64,000 nucleotides of DNA from assembly GCF_039839785.1 (NCBI RefSeq), contig NZ_JBDOQT010000001.1, positions 620,001-684,000 of the forward strand, in the 5' to 3' direction. Positions within the stretch are counted from its first letter, which is position 1. Each line of letters begins with the position of its first letter. This DNA is from Pelagibius sp. CAU 1746 (GTDB taxonomy: Bacteria > Pseudomonadota > Alphaproteobacteria > Kiloniellales > Kiloniellaceae). The notes under the pieces were generated by a model, which worked only from the letters and a program-made list of their open reading frames with translations, searched no databases and was not told the DNA's origin. Shown here piece after piece: positions 46,756 to 57,219 of this stretch. The translations under genes were made by a program, and so were the position numbers.

Positions 46756-48272
46756 CCGCCCGCATCACCACTGTCGCCTTTGCCGGGGTCGACGTCCTGG
46801 ACATCGACGTTCAGGTGCAGATGGGCAACGGCCTGCCGGCCTTCACCCTGGTCGGCCTGCCCGACAAGGCGGTGGCCGAGAGCCGCGAGCGGGTGCGCGC
46901 GGCGCTCTCGGCCCTGGGCCTCGCCCTGCCGCCCAAGCGCATCACCGTGAACCTGGCCCCCGCCGACCTGCAGAAGGAAGGTAGCCACTTCGACCTGCCC
47001 ATCGCCCTCGGCCTCTTGACCGCCATGGGGGTGCTGCCGGGCGACGAGCTGGCCGGCTACACGGCGCTGGGCGAGCTGTCGCTCGACGCCCGCATCTCCC
47101 CGGTCGCCGGGGTGCTGCCGGCGGCGATCCACGCCCTGACCCGCGAACGCGGCCTGATCTGCCCGGCCGCCCAGGGCGGCGAGGCGGCCTGGGCCGAGGG
47201 GCTGGAGGTCCTGGCCCCGGCCTCGCTGCTCGCCCTGGTGAACCACTTCAAGGGCAGCCAGGTGCTCACGCCCCCGGCGCCCGCCCTGCAGGAAATGGAG
47301 CCGGGCGGCCCGGACCTGAAGGACATCAAGGGGCAGGAGAGCGCCAAGCGAGCGCTCGAAATCGCGGCCGCTGGCGGCCACAACCTGCTGATGGCGGGGC
47401 CGCCGGGGGCGGGCAAGTCGATGCTGGCCGCGCGCCTGCCCGGCATCCTGCCGCCGCTCTCCCCCGCCGAGGCGCTGGAAGTCTCGATGATCCATTCCGT
47501 CGCCGGGAATCTCACCGGCGGCAAGCTGCTGCGCCAGCGCCCCTTCCGCGACCCGCACCACTCGGCCTCCTTGCCCGCTCTCGCGGGTGGGGGCCTGCGG
47601 GCCAGGCCGGGAGAGATCTCGCTGGCCCACCTGGGCGTGCTGTTCCTCGACGAGCTGCCGGAGTTCCAGCGCGGCGCCCTGGAGGCCCTGCGCCAGCCGC
47701 TGGAGGCGGGCCGCGTCTCCGTCGCCCGCGCCAACGCGCATGTGACCTATCCGGCGCGCGTGCAGCTCGTCGCCGCCATGAACCCCTGCCGCTGCGGCTA
47801 CCTGGACGATCCCTCACGCGCCTGCGCCCGCGCGCCGCGCTGCGCCGCCGACTACCAGGCCAAGATCTCCGGCCCGCTGTTCGACCGCATCGATCTGCAC
47901 GTGGACGTGCCGGCGGTCAGCGCCGCCGACCTTTCGCTGCCGCCGCCGGCGGAGGACTCCGCCGTGGTCGCCGCGCGTGTCGCCGCCGCCCGCGCCCGCC
48001 AGAGCGCGCGCTTTGCAAACCTGCCGGAAGAGAGCCGCCCGCGGACCAACGCCGAAGCCGACGGCCGGCTGCTGGAGGAGATCGCCGCGCCCGACGCCGA
48101 GGGCCGCGAGCTGCTGACCCAGGCCGCCGAGGCGCTAAAGCTCTCCGCCCGCGGCTACCACCGCGTCCTGCGCGTCGCCCGCACCCTGGCGGATCTTGAA
48201 GGCGCCGAGGCCGTCCGCCGCCCGCAGATCGCCGAGGCGCTGACCTATCGCAGAACGCTGCCGGGGCGGTGA
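46752..48272 (+). CDS. comM: ComM/YifB family AAA ATPase (Mg chelatase-like)
   Basis: 506 aa, same as E. coli YifB. The N-terminal Lon-like ChlI domain (1-170; VDVLDIDVQVQMGNGLPAFTLVGLPDKAVAESRERVRAAL) precedes the AAA core with Walker A AGPPGAGKSMLA and Walker B VLFLDELPEF, a zinc-finger-like CRCGYLDDPSRACARAPRC, and a C-terminal helical domain. ComM is a branch-migration helicase that helps integrate DNA during natural transformation. Translation is coupled to the preceding lipoprotein gene. A short perfect palindrome (48274-48289) follows the stop. Confidence 0.95.
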   Translation: MTARITTVAFAGVDVLDIDVQVQMGNGLPAFTLVGLPDKAVAESRERVRAALSALGLALPPKRITVNLAPADLQKEGSHFDLPIALGLLTAMGVLPGDELAGYTALGELSLDARISPVAGVLPAAIHALTRERGLICPAAQGGEAAWAEGLEVLAPASLLALVNHFKGSQVLTPPAPALQEMEPGGPDLKDIKGQESAKRALEIAAAGGHNLLMAGPPGAGKSMLAARLPGILPPLSPAEALEVSMIHSVAGNLTGGKLLRQRPFRDPHHSASLPALAGGGLRARPGEISLAHLGVLFLDELPEFQRGALEALRQPLEAGRVSVARANAHVTYPARVQLVAAMNPCRCGYLDDPSRACARAPRCAADYQAKISGPLFDRIDLHVDVPAVSAADLSLPPPAEDSAVVAARVAAARARQSARFANLPEESRPRTNAEADGRLLEEIAAPDAEGRELLTQAAEALKLSARGYHRVLRVARTLADLEGAEAVRRPQIAEALTYRRTLPGR

Positions 48273-48357
48273 GGGCGCAGGCCTGCGCCGAAGCACCTCA
48301 ATCCTTGCGGCATGACAAAGCCTTCCGGGCGGCGCAGAATTAGGGCCGGAGGCCGTC

Positions 48358-48561
48358 ATGAAATTTCTGATGCTCTGCCTCGCCGCCGCCCTGGTCGTCG
48401 GCGGCATCCTGTACCGCGCCGAGATCGAGGCTTACTTCGCCGATCGCGCCGGCGCGTCTTCCAGCGCCGGCAGCGGGTCCTCGGTCACGGAGTCGATGAA
48501 GAACCTGGGCGAGGCGGCCAGCGGCGCAATGAACAAGGCCGGCGACGCCCTCGGCCGCTAG
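48358..48561 (+). CDS. Small single-pass membrane protein
   Basis: 67 aa, MKFLMLCLAAALVVGGILYRAEIEAYF followed by a Ser/Gly/Ala-rich tail (AGASSSAGSGSS) and a short amphipathic helix (MKNLGEAASGAMNKAGDALGR). The N-terminus may be an uncleaved anchor or a signal peptide. The size and codon pattern (GC-rich third positions) support a real gene, but I do not recognise it. It converges on the PAS gene, 18 bp away. Confidence 0.6.
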   Translation: MKFLMLCLAAALVVGGILYRAEIEAYFADRAGASSSAGSGSSVTESMKNLGEAASGAMNKAGDALGR

Positions 48562-48579
48562 ACTCTCTTCCGGCCCGCC

Positions 48580-49113
48580 TCAGTTCATGATTTCGAAAGC
48601 GACGATCAGGCGCGTGACCTCGCCGCCATCGTCCTGCAGCGGCAGGACGAGGCCTTCCCAGCTCATGCGGCGGTTGTCGGCGGTCAGAAGCTCCTCGATG
48701 AGGATCACGGGCTGCCTGGACAAGGTGGCCTGGGTGAAGACCGCCCGCACGAAGTCGCGGTATTCGGGGTTGGGGTAGTCCTCGATCGAGCGCCCCGTCA
48801 GGTCGCGGCCGACGTAGGTGGCGCCGTTGGCCGAATGGACCCGGAAGACGAAGTCGAGCGGATCCCTTTCCACATCGAGCAGGTTGAGATTTCCTATGAC
48901 AGGGCGGTAATCGAGGATGTCGAAGCCGCCGGCGGCGGGCAGCCGCTCCGGGCCGCCGCATTTGGCCCCCCAGATCGCGAAAGTTTCTCTGAGGCGTGGA
49001 GAGCTCAGCTCCTCGATCCGCCGCGAGGTGATCTCGACAGGGCCGGCCGCGCCCTCTGAGCGCGCCAGCCTTACGTCCCCGCCCGTCGGTCCCTTGTCGC
49101 CGGGTCGCGCCAT
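48580..49113 (-). CDS. PAS_5 family protein (first of two in the window)
   Basis: 177 aa from ATG 49113 (GGAGGGG upstream). Single PAS-like domain: ILDYRPVIGNLNLLDVERDPLDFVFRVHSANGATYVGRDLTGRSIEDYP resembles the PAS_5 domain common in Rhodospirillales, often of unknown output. No kinase or cyclase domain is attached. It shares layout (HVHSANG/VGAD, G-x-x-LTG-x-S, R-L-I-V-A-F-E) with the protein at 57362. It diverges from the GNAT gene at 49353. Confidence 0.78.
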   Translation of the reverse strand: MARPGDKGPTGGDVRLARSEGAAGPVEITSRRIEELSSPRLRETFAIWGAKCGGPERLPAAGGFDILDYRPVIGNLNLLDVERDPLDFVFRVHSANGATYVGRDLTGRSIEDYPNPEYRDFVRAVFTQATLSRQPVILIEELLTADNRRMSWEGLVLPLQDDGGEVTRLIVAFEIMN

Positions 49114-49352
49114 CACGCCGTCCCCCTCCGGTCCCAAACAACACGATTCTGTCGCCGCACGGCACGGCAGGCAACCGGCAGGGCGGCGTTCCGGGCCATC
49201 AAGTGCGCCTTTTCCAACCTTCGCGGGAAATCTGCTGGCGGCCTTTCGATATTTCGGAAAAGCGGCAGGTCGCGGCGGGACGCCGCCGACGGACCCGCCC
49301 CGCGAAGCCAAGGCGATTGCGGCGTGCCGCGTTCCGCGCTAAAGGCAGCGGC

Positions 49353-49865
49353 ATGACCCTGCCAGATACCTCCGCCGACACCTCCATCCAGCTCGTCGGT
49401 CTCGACGAGACCTTCGAACTGCGCCGCGCCGTGCTGCGCCCCTGGATGACGCCGGCCGAAGCGGCGGCGCCCTATATCGCAGCGGACGATCATTTCCATG
49501 TCGGCGCGCTGCAGGGTGGAAAGGTGGTCAGCACCGCCGGCTTCATGGCCGAGGCGCAGCCGGACTACACCGAGGTCTTCGGCCCCGCGCAATGGCGCCT
49601 GCGTGGTATGGCGAGCGACCCTTCAGTGCAAGGAAAGGGTCTCGGCGGCCGGGTTCTGGAATTCGGTGTCGAGGAACTGGCCCGGCGGCTGGCGGCGCGC
49701 GGCGAGGACGGCGCCGTCGTGTGGTGCAACGGGCGCACCGTCGCGCAGACCTTCTATGAGCGCCACGGCTTCCAGGCCATCGGCGCGCTTTTCGAGACGC
49801 CGCGCACCGGAACGCACTACGTGTTCTGGCGCAAGGTGGAGGTGGGGCCTTCGGGCGGAATCTAA
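49353..49865 (+). CDS. GNAT family N-acetyltransferase
   Basis: 170 aa. The GNAT core has WRLRGMASDPSVQGKGLGGRVLEFGVEEL with the acetyl-CoA loop QGKGLG, and the C-terminal NGRTVAQTFYERHGFQAIGALFETPRTGTHYVFW motif. The substrate cannot be inferred. ATG 49353 was chosen for the best family-like N-terminus; the frame is open for 150 nt upstream. It diverges from the PAS_5 gene and is followed by palindromic repeat C. Confidence 0.88.
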   Translation: MTLPDTSADTSIQLVGLDETFELRRAVLRPWMTPAEAAAPYIAADDHFHVGALQGGKVVSTAGFMAEAQPDYTEVFGPAQWRLRGMASDPSVQGKGLGGRVLEFGVEELARRLAARGEDGAVVWCNGRTVAQTFYERHGFQAIGALFETPRTGTHYVFWRKVEVGPSGGI

Positions 49866-49892
49866 AGGCGCAGCAGCACCGCAACCACGTCG

Positions 49893-49975
49893 TCACCCTC
49901 GGGCTTGACCCGAGGGTCCATGGTGCCACCACCCAGTCGCGGGTCAATGGATGCTCGGGTCAAGCCCGAGCATGA
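49893..49975. repeat. Palindromic element C
   Basis: Left arm tcaccctcgggcttgaccc through gagggtcca (49893-49920) and right arm tggatgctcgggtcaagcc through cgagcatga (49948-49975) are inverted copies with three mismatches; each arm also contains the hairpin CTCGGG-cttga-CCCGAG. The spacer (49921-49947) is unrelated. It fills the gap between convergent GNAT and hydrolase genes. Confidence 0.85.
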
Positions 49976-49984
49976 CAAGTGGTG

Positions 49985-50839
49985 TCAAAGCCCTTCCAGG
50001 AAATCCCGCAGGCTTTCGTTGAAGGCTTCCGGCTGTTCCAGGTTGGGCAGGTGGGCGGTGCCGGGGATGACGCTGCCGGTTGCCTGGGGCAGGGCCTGGA
50101 CCAGGTGGACGCAACGCTGCTGGATATGCGGAAAGTCGCCGTCGCCCCAGATCACCTGGGCCGGCGTCTGCAGGTCGGCGAGGCGGGAGTAGGCCACCGG
50201 AAAGGCGGCGGGGTTGGTCTCGCGCCCCGGATCCTCGGCATAGAGCGCCGCGCCGTTCATGGTCAGGAAGAGCTCGCGCAGCGCGCCGCCGACGCGGCCT
50301 TCCTCGCTGCCCGGACCGTCGAGCCACATCCAGGCTTCCAGGAGGTTCAGGCGCTCGAGGTCTTCGTCCTCCTCGGCTTCCTCCATCAGCTGCAGCAGCG
50401 CCTCGACCGGCGGCGGGAAATCCTCCGGCGAAGGTGCGCCGGTCACCGCCGGAGCGACCAGAAAGAGGCCGGCCACGCGGTCCGGGTAGGTGAGAGCAAA
50501 GTCGATGGCGATGCGCCCGCCCTGGGAGCAGCCCACCAGCACGGCCCTGTCGATGCCACGCTGGTCCAGCACCGCCAACAGGTCGTCGACCTGGGAGAAG
50601 ATCTCGGGACTGTAGCGTGTAGCTCCGAAGCCGCGGCGGTCGTAGGCAACGGCGCGGCGCGACCCGGCAAGCGCGGCGAGCTGCGCCTCCCACATGCGCT
50701 TGTCGGCGACGCCGGCGTGCAGGAAGACCGCGGCGGGACCGGCGGCACCGTCGGCTTCGACACCCTCCAGCGTGGCCTTGCCACTGGCCACCCGGAAATC
50801 CGTCAAGAGATGCGCTTTCGCTGCGAGCGGCGTGTCCAT
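49985..50839 (-). CDS. Alpha/beta hydrolase
   Basis: 284 aa. The nucleophile elbow is GCSQGG (Ser near residue 105) after AVLV; the oxyanion region is VFLHAGVADKRMW, and the catalytic His lies in IPGTAHLPNLEQPEAF. The acid is probably Asp in WGDGDFPH. The cap domain has a Glu-rich stretch (MEEAEEDEDLERLN). It is the last gene of the his-operon strand, 10 nt after the HIT gene. The substrate is unknown. Confidence 0.9.
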   Translation of the reverse strand: MDTPLAAKAHLLTDFRVASGKATLEGVEADGAAGPAAVFLHAGVADKRMWEAQLAALAGSRRAVAYDRRGFGATRYSPEIFSQVDDLLAVLDQRGIDRAVLVGCSQGGRIAIDFALTYPDRVAGLFLVAPAVTGAPSPEDFPPPVEALLQLMEEAEEDEDLERLNLLEAWMWLDGPGSEEGRVGGALRELFLTMNGAALYAEDPGRETNPAAFPVAYSRLADLQTPAQVIWGDGDFPHIQQRCVHLVQALPQATGSVIPGTAHLPNLEQPEAFNESLRDFLEGL

Positions 50840-50849
50840 CCGAAGCTCC

Positions 50850-51218
50850 TCATACCTGCGGCGGCTTGATCATGTAGCCGAGAGGCTGGCCGCCGAAGAG
50901 GTGGAGGTGGAAGTGCGGCACCTCCTGGTGACCGTGGACGCCGGTGTTGGCGAGGATGCGGTAGCCGTCGCCGTCGAGGCCCAGGTCCCTGGCGATCCTG
51001 CCCGCGGCGCGGAAGAAGCCGGTGATCTCAGCCTCCGAGGCCTTTTCCGAGAAGTCCGCGAAGGAGACGTAGGCGCCCTTGGGAATGACCAGCACATGCA
51101 CCTTGGTTTGCGGCTGGATGTCGTGAAAGGCTAGGACGTGATCGTCCTCGTAGACCTTGTTGCAGGGAATCTCACCGCGCAGGATCTTTGCAAAGATGTT
51201 GCCGTCGTCGTAGGCCAT
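50850..51218 (-). CDS. HIT family protein (HinT-like purine nucleoside phosphoramidase)
   Basis: 122 aa. The histidine triad reads VPHFHLHLFGG. Other HinT features are NIFAKILRGEIPCNKVYEDDHVLAFHDIQPQTKVHVLVIPK and NTGVHGHQEVPH. HinT cleaves AMP-linked phosphoramidates. ATG 51218 is preceded by GGAGAG at about 9 nt. It lies 27 nt after hisE on the same strand; hisE-HIT adjacency is frequent in alphaproteobacteria. Confidence 0.94.
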   Translation of the reverse strand: MAYDDGNIFAKILRGEIPCNKVYEDDHVLAFHDIQPQTKVHVLVIPKGAYVSFADFSEKASEAEITGFFRAAGRIARDLGLDGDGYRILANTGVHGHQEVPHFHLHLFGGQPLGYMIKPPQV

Positions 51219-51245
51219 GACGCTTCTCTCCAATTAAGTCGCGCA

Positions 51246-51584
51246 CTATTCTTTCGTGCGCGATGCTTTCTCGGCAAGGCCGGAAGTGCCCTGACGCGCT
51301 TCCAGCGCCGCCCAGACATCGGCCGGTTTCACGCCGTTGGCCGCCCAGAGCACCAAGAGGTGATACAGCAGGTCGGCGGACTCGCCGACCACGCCATCCT
51401 TGCGGCCCTGCGCGCCCTCGATGATGGTCTCCACCGCTTCCTCGCCGACCTTCTGGCAGATCTTGGCCGGGCCGCGGTGCAGCAGCTTCGCGGTGTAGGA
51501 GCTTTCCGGATCGGCGCCGCGGCGGCTTTCGATCACCCGGTAGAGCGCATCGAGAAGCGAACCGTTCAGAGCATCCTTGGACAT
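51246..51584 (-). CDS. hisE: Phosphoribosyl-ATP diphosphatase HisE
   Basis: 112 aa, all-helical MazG-like fold. It converts phosphoribosyl-ATP to phosphoribosyl-AMP in histidine synthesis. The conserved AKICQKVGEEAVETIIEGAQG segment has the metal-binding E-E-x-x-E, followed by GESADLLYHLLVLWAANGV. It is a separate protein, not fused to HisI. It begins 15 nt after hisF. Confidence 0.95.
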   Translation of the reverse strand: MSKDALNGSLLDALYRVIESRRGADPESSYTAKLLHRGPAKICQKVGEEAVETIIEGAQGRKDGVVGESADLLYHLLVLWAANGVKPADVWAALEARQGTSGLAEKASRTKE

Positions 51585-51599
51585 GACCTTCGTCTTTCT

Positions 51600-52376
<777 letters not shown>

Positions 52377-53120
52377 CTAGGCGGCTCCACTCTGCGGGCC
52401 GGCCAGCAGCGCCAGCGCCGCCGCCGGATCGAGCCGCCCGTCGTAGATCGCGCGGCCCGAGATCACGCCCTCGATGCCCGAGTCCTCGATGGCGAGCAAG
52501 GCGGCGAGGTCGTCCAGAGAAGCGACGCCACCCGAGGCGATAACCGGCGTCTCCAGCGCTTCGGCAAGGGCGCGGGTCGCTTCCACGTTGGCGCCCTGCA
52601 GCGCGCCGTCGCGCTCGATGTCGGTGTAGACGATGGCCGCGGCCCCGGCGTCCTCGAAGCGGCGCGCCAGGTCCAGGGCCTCGATCTCGCTGACCTCGGC
52701 CCAGCCTTCGGTCGCGACCTTGCCGCCGCGCGCGTCGATGCCCAGGACCACCTGGCCGGGGAAGGCGCGGCAGGCTTCGCGCACCAGCCCGGGGTTCTTC
52801 ACCGCGACGGTGCCGAGGATGACGCGCCGCAGGCCCAGGTCGAGCCAGCGCTCGATGGTTGCCATGTCGCGGATGCCGCCGCCCAGCTGCGCGGGAATGT
52901 CGATAGCCTTGAGGATCGCCTCGACGGCGGGCGCGTTCACCGGCTTGCCCTCGAAGGCGCCGTTCAGGTCGACCAGGTGCAGCCACTGGAAGCCGGCCTC
53001 GACGAAACTCCTGGCCTGGGCCGCCGGGTCGTCGTTGAAAACCGTGGCGCTCTCCATCTCGCCGCGCAGCAGGCGCACGGCCTGGCCGTCTTTCAGGTCG
53101 ATGGCGGGGAAGAGGATCAT
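52377..53120 (-). CDS. hisA: Phosphoribosylformimino-AICAR isomerase HisA
   Basis: 247 aa TIM barrel. It opens [17 protein letters not shown] with catalytic Asp8; the second Asp is in [13 protein letters not shown], and the phosphate loops are LGGGIRDM and [11 protein letters not shown]. It catalyses the ring-opening Amadori isomerisation of ProFAR. It lies 11 nt after the GNAT gene. The frame is open upstream, but the family start is clear at 53120. Confidence 0.97.
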   Translation of the reverse strand: MILFPAIDLKDGQAVRLLRGEMESATVFNDDPAAQARSFVEAGFQWLHLVDLNGAFEGKPVNAPAVEAILKAIDIPAQLGGGIRDMATIERWLDLGLRRVILGTVAVKNPGLVREACRAFPGQVVLGIDARGGKVATEGWAEVSEIEALDLARRFEDAGAAAIVYTDIERDGALQGANVEATRALAEALETPVIASGGVASLDDLAALLAIEDSGIEGVISGRAIYDGRLDPAAALALLAGPQSGAA

Positions 53121-53131
53121 CGCTCGTCGTC

Positions 53132-53710
53132 CTAGGCGTCTTGCGGAGCCGTCCCTTCGGGGAGGGCGCCGTTGCCGTGCAGGTCCTTGTAGTAATAGTA
53201 GCCGGTGACCCAGCGGTCCTCGACCCAGGCGTAGTGGGGATGGGTGCCCCAGCGCACGAAGCCGGCTTCCTCCACCACCTCGATGGCGCGGGATTGGGTC
53301 TCGCGCACGTCCAGGTTCAAGACGCGCAGGCCGTTGGTTCGGGCGGCTTCCTCGACGCGGGCGACCAGCGCCGGGGCGAGGCCATGACCGCGCGCCCAGG
53401 GCGCCACGAAGAAGGTGGTGAGCTGGCCGGTCAGGCTCTGGGCCTCGTTGTTGCGCGGCGGGCGCACCAGCTGGGCCGAACCGGCGATGGTGCCGTCCAG
53501 GCGGCCGACGAAGAGCTCGCGCTCCGGCACCAGCAGCACGCCGCGCCAATAGGCCTCCATGGTCTGGCGCGGCGGCGGGGTCAGCCAGCCGAAGCCGCCG
53601 CCGTGCTGGATCGCTGCGTCGGCCGCGTCGCAGAGGTCGTGCAGGTCCGGTCCGTGAAAACCGGTCAAGCGATCCATGGTGATGCTTGCGCTCGAATCGT
53701 TCACGGTCAT
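53132..53710 (-). CDS. GNAT family N-acetyltransferase inside the his operon
   Basis: 192 aa from ATG 53710, which overlaps the hisH stop (ATGA). GNAT features are [48 protein letters not shown] (acetyl-CoA loop RGHGLA) and [23 protein letters not shown]. Many alphaproteobacteria have an unrelated small protein between hisH and hisA. No substrate can be assigned; a role in histidine synthesis is only suggested by the coupling. Confidence 0.88.
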   Translation of the reverse strand: MTVNDSSASITMDRLTGFHGPDLHDLCDAADAAIQHGGGFGWLTPPPRQTMEAYWRGVLLVPERELFVGRLDGTIAGSAQLVRPPRNNEAQSLTGQLTTFFVAPWARGHGLAPALVARVEEAARTNGLRVLNLDVRETQSRAIEVVEEAGFVRWGTHPHYAWVEDRWVTGYYYYKDLHGNGALPEGTAPQDA

Positions 53711-54363
53711 GGACTCCACCTCAAGAAATTCGCGAGCAGCCGGAGACCCGCACTTTGGCTCTTCTCCGGGTGGAACTGGGTTCCGGCCAGGTTGTCGTGC
53801 GCCACCATGGCGGTCACCGGCCCGCCGTAGTCGACGCTGGCCAGCAACTGGGCCTCGTGGGTCGGACGCAGGTGATAGCTGTGCACGAAGTACACATAGG
53901 GTGTCCCGCCGAAACCTGCTACCAGGGGATGAGTCCTGTCACGCAGGTTCAGCGCATTCCAGCCCATGTGCGGCACTTTCAGCGGCGCTTCCGACTCAGG
54001 TTGGGGCGCCGGATCCAGAGCCACCACGTCGCCGGGGATCCAGCCGAAGCCTTGGTGCTCGCCGTGCTCCAGCCCGCGCGTGGCCATAAGCTGCATGCCC
54101 ACGCAGATGCCGAGGAAGGGGTGCGCCCGCTGGATCACCATTTCCTCCAGCGCCTCGACCATGCCCGGCACCGCATAGAGGCCACGGCGGCAGTCGGCGA
54201 AGGCGCCGACGCCCGGCAGCACCACCCGGTCGGCGCGGCGCAGGGCCTCGGGGTCGTCGGTCACCAGCACCGGACCGCCGCCCGCCTCGGCGGCGGCGCG
54301 CTCCAGGGACTTGGCGGCCGAACGCAGGTTGCCCGAGCCATAGTCGATGATCGCAACGGTCAT
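53707..54363 (-). CDS. hisH: Imidazole glycerol phosphate synthase glutaminase subunit HisH
   Basis: 218 aa class I amidotransferase. The nucleophile Cys is in [13 protein letters not shown], and the His-Glu pair is in [23 protein letters not shown] and [12 protein letters not shown] are HisH-specific. It supplies ammonia to HisF. It starts 82 nt downstream of hisB and overlaps the GNAT gene by 4 nt. Confidence 0.97.
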   Translation of the reverse strand: MTVAIIDYGSGNLRSAAKSLERAAAEAGGGPVLVTDDPEALRRADRVVLPGVGAFADCRRGLYAVPGMVEALEEMVIQRAHPFLGICVGMQLMATRGLEHGEHQGFGWIPGDVVALDPAPQPESEAPLKVPHMGWNALNLRDRTHPLVAGFGGTPYVYFVHSYHLRPTHEAQLLASVDYGGPVTAMVAHDNLAGTQFHPEKSQSAGLRLLANFLRWSP

Positions 54364-54445
54364 GGGAGACCTTCTTGATCCTTGCGTTTGGCGATCCGGG
54401 GCGGCCGCCGTTTTCCGGAAGAGCCGCCCGTTCTAAGGGGACCGT

Positions 54446-55033
54446 CTAGAGGGAGCCCTTGGTCGACGGCACGGCGTCGGCCTTGCGCGGGTCGATCTGG
54501 ATGGCTTCGCGCAGCGCGCGGGCCAGGGCCTTGAAGCAGGACTCGACGATATGGTGGTTGTTGGTGCCGTAGAGGTTCTCCACGTGCAGCGTCAAGCCGG
54601 CGTTCTGGGCGAAGGCCTGGAACCACTCCTTGAACAGCTCGGTGTCCATGGTGCCGAGCTTGTCGCGGTTGAAGTCCACCTTCCAGACCAGGTAGGGCCG
54701 GTTGGAAGCGTCCAGCGCCACCCGGGTCAGCGTCTCGTCCATGGGGATGAGAGCCGAACCGTAGCGCCAAATGCCCTTGCGCTCGCCCAGCGCCTGGGAA
54801 AAGGCCTGGCCCAGGGCGATGCCGCTGTCCTCGGTGGTGTGGTGGTAGTCGATATGCAGGTCGCCCTCGGCCTTCAGCGTGATGTCGATCAGGCTGTGGC
54901 GCGAAAGCTGCTCGAGCATGTGGTCGAGGAAACCGATGCCGGTCGAGACCTGGTAGGCGCCCGTGCCGTCCAGATCGATCGTGGCGATGATCCTGGTTTC
55001 CTGGGTGTTTCGCTCAATGGTTGCCCGGCGCAT
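54446..55033 (-). CDS. hisB: Imidazoleglycerol-phosphate dehydratase HisB
   Basis: 195 aa, the monofunctional form without a phosphatase domain. The Mn-binding motifs are [30 protein letters not shown] and [17 protein letters not shown]. It dehydrates IGP to imidazole acetol phosphate. First gene of the operon hisB-hisH-GNAT-hisA-hisF-hisE-HIT-hydrolase; it diverges from hslV with a 204-bp gap. I see no histidine-rich leader peptide. Confidence 0.97.
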   Translation of the reverse strand: MRRATIERNTQETRIIATIDLDGTGAYQVSTGIGFLDHMLEQLSRHSLIDITLKAEGDLHIDYHHTTEDSGIALGQAFSQALGERKGIWRYGSALIPMDETLTRVALDASNRPYLVWKVDFNRDKLGTMDTELFKEWFQAFAQNAGLTLHVENLYGTNNHHIVESCFKALARALREAIQIDPRKADAVPSTKGSL

Positions 55034-55200
55034 ATCGTTCCGACCGCCCGAAAGCGGGTCCTTTGGCTGACAGGTCTTTCAACGAAGGCGCCGTTTTATC
55101 AGGAAGGGCGGGGGGACGCCAGCGCCGATCACGGCCCCTTCGAAGCGGGGAAAAGCCGCCATTTTCCGCGGTCCGCCGGGATGTCGGACCTGAAATCCGG

Positions 55201-55229
55201 CTTGACCCGGCCGCCCGTTTCGCCCATCT
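55201..55229 (+). promoter_or_regulatory. RpoH-type promoter of hslVU
   Basis: CTTGAC (55201-55206), 16 nt, CCCATCT (55223-55229). This resembles the heat-shock sigma consensus (CTTGAA, then CCCATNT). The predicted start site, near 55235, lies about 3 nt before the hslV ATG, and no ribosome-binding site is visible, so the message may be leaderless. Confidence 0.6.
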
Positions 55230-55237
55230 GACAGTCC

Positions 55238-55828
55238 ATGTCAGACAATTCCCCCCAACAGTGGCACGGCACCACCATCCTCTCGGTCCGCAAGGGCGAC
55301 AAGGTCGTGGTGGCCGGCGACGGCCAGGTCAGTTTCGGCAACACGGTCATGAAGTCCAACGCCCGCAAGGTCCGCCCGCTGGGCAAGGGCAACGTGATCG
55401 CCGGTTTCGCCGGGGCCACGGCCGACGCCTTCACCCTCTTCGAGCGCCTGGAAGCAAAGCTGGAGACCTATCCCCACCAGCTGACCCGGGCCTGCGTGGA
55501 GCTGGCCAAGGACTGGCGCACCGACCGCTACCTGCGCCGGCTGGAAGCCATGATGGCCGTGGCCGACGGCACCACCTCGCTGGTGCTGACCGGAAACGGC
55601 GACGTGCTGGAGCCGGAGGACGGCCTGATCGGCATCGGCTCGGGCGGATCCTTCGCCCTGTCGGCCGCGCGCGCCCTGATCGACGTCGACGGCCTGGACG
55701 CCGAGGCCATCGCCCGCAAGGCCATGAAGATCGCCGGCGACATCTGTATCTATACGAACGAAAACATCACCATCGAGAGCCTGCCCAGCAGCGCCGCTTC
55801 CACCGGCAGCGGCGACTCAAAGGCCTGA
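55238..55828 (+). CDS. hslV: ATP-dependent protease peptidase subunit HslV
   Basis: 196 aa, N-terminal nucleophile hydrolase. The mature active-site Thr is exposed in [12 protein letters not shown] after removal of the first 11 residues, as usual in alphaproteobacteria. [26 protein letters not shown] and [16 protein letters not shown] are HslV signatures. It assembles with HslU into the HslUV protease. Putative heat-shock promoter immediately upstream; hslU begins 13 nt downstream. Confidence 0.97.
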   Translation: MSDNSPQQWHGTTILSVRKGDKVVVAGDGQVSFGNTVMKSNARKVRPLGKGNVIAGFAGATADAFTLFERLEAKLETYPHQLTRACVELAKDWRTDRYLRRLEAMMAVADGTTSLVLTGNGDVLEPEDGLIGIGSGGSFALSAARALIDVDGLDAEAIARKAMKIAGDICIYTNENITIESLPSSAASTGSGDSKA

Positions 55829-55841
55829 GGCTCGGAGCGCC

Positions 55842-57179
55842 ATGACCGAAAGTACCTCCACGACCTCCTCGTCCTTCTTCACCCCGCGCGAGATCGTTTC
55901 GGAGCTGGATCGATTCATCGTCGGCCAGAACGACGCCAAGCGCGCGGTCGCCATCGCCCTGCGCAACCGCTGGCGCCGCCAGCAGCTTCCCGAGGAGCTG
56001 CGCGAGGAGGTGTTGCCCAAGAATATCCTGATGATCGGCCCGACCGGCGTCGGCAAGACCGAGATCGCGCGCCGCCTGGCCAAGCTGGCCCAGGCGCCCT
56101 TCATCAAGGTCGAGGCCACCAAGTTCACCGAGGTCGGCTACGTCGGCCGCGATGTCGAGCAGATCATCCGCGACCTGACCGAGGCCGCCATTCACATGAC
56201 CCGCGAGCGCCAGCGCCAGCAGGTCAAGGCCCAGGCCGAGCTGCACGCCGAGGAGCGGGTGCTCAACGCCCTGGTCGGCGAGAACGCCAGCGCCGACACC
56301 CGCCAGAAGTTCCGCACCATGCTGCGCCAGGGCGAGCTGGACGCCAAGGAGGTCGAGGTCGAGGTGCAGGACAGCGCCGGCATGCAGCTTCCGACCATGG
56401 AGATTCCCGGCATGCCCGGCGCTTCCATGGGCATGCTCAATCTGGGCGACATCTTCGGCAAGGCCATGGGCGGGCGCACCAAGAAGCGCCGCATGAGCGT
56501 GGCCGAGTCCTATGATGTGCTGATCGCCGAGGAGAGCGACAAGCTGCTGGACGAGGAGGCCGTGATCAACGGCGCCATCACCTCGGTGGAGCAGAACGGC
56601 ATCGTCTTCCTGGACGAGATCGACAAGATCACCGCGCGCGCCGAACGCGGCGGCGCGGACGTCTCGCGCGAAGGCGTTCAGCGCGACCTGCTGCCGCTGA
56701 TCGAGGGCACCACGGTGGCGACCAAGCACGGGCCGGTGCGCACCGACCACGTGCTGTTCATCGCCTCGGGCGCCTTCCACATGGCCAAGCCCTCGGACAT
56801 GCTGGCCGAGCTGCAGGGCCGCCTGCCGATCCGCGTGGAGCTGGACGCCCTCAGCCGCGACGACTTCAAGCGCATCCTCACCGAGCCGGAGAACAGCCTG
56901 ATCCGCCAGTACAAGGCGCTGATGGAGACCGAGGAGGTGACCCTCGACTTCGCCGAGGAGGCCATCGACGCCCTGGCAGACCTCTCCGCCGAGATCAATT
57001 CCTCGGTGGAGAACATCGGCGCGCGGCGCCTGCACACGGTGCTGGAAAAGCTGCTGGAAGAGATCTCCTTCACCGCCACCGACCGCGGCGGCGAGACCAT
57101 CGTCATCGACGCGGCGATGGTGCGCGAACGCGTCGGCGAGCTGGCCAAGAACGCCGACCTCTCGAAGTTCATTCTCTGA
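55842..57179 (+). CDS. hslU: ATP-dependent protease ATPase subunit HslU
   Basis: 445 aa, AAA+ unfoldase of HslUV. Walker A is [15 protein letters not shown] and Walker [11 protein letters not shown]. It opens [35 protein letters not shown] and ends with the family-typical [10 protein letters not shown] tail that docks HslV. The I-domain runs from about 110 to 240. Cotranscribed with hslV. It is followed 41 nt later by inverted repeat element A. Confidence 0.98.
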   Translation: MTESTSTTSSSFFTPREIVSELDRFIVGQNDAKRAVAIALRNRWRRQQLPEELREEVLPKNILMIGPTGVGKTEIARRLAKLAQAPFIKVEATKFTEVGYVGRDVEQIIRDLTEAAIHMTRERQRQQVKAQAELHAEERVLNALVGENASADTRQKFRTMLRQGELDAKEVEVEVQDSAGMQLPTMEIPGMPGASMGMLNLGDIFGKAMGGRTKKRRMSVAESYDVLIAEESDKLLDEEAVINGAITSVEQNGIVFLDEIDKITARAERGGADVSREGVQRDLLPLIEGTTVATKHGPVRTDHVLFIASGAFHMAKPSDMLAELQGRLPIRVELDALSRDDFKRILTEPENSLIRQYKALMETEEVTLDFAEEAIDALADLSAEINSSVENIGARRLHTVLEKLLEEISFTATDRGGETIVIDAAMVRERVGELAKNADLSKFIL

Positions 57180-57219
57180 AAGCTGGCTCGTTGCAGAAAA
57201 CAGCCTCGAGCCGGCTGTC

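Noticed and set aside
55034-55237. Attenuator leader peptide for the his operon
   Set aside because: No short frame rich in His codons precedes hisB; only a weak hairpin is visible.
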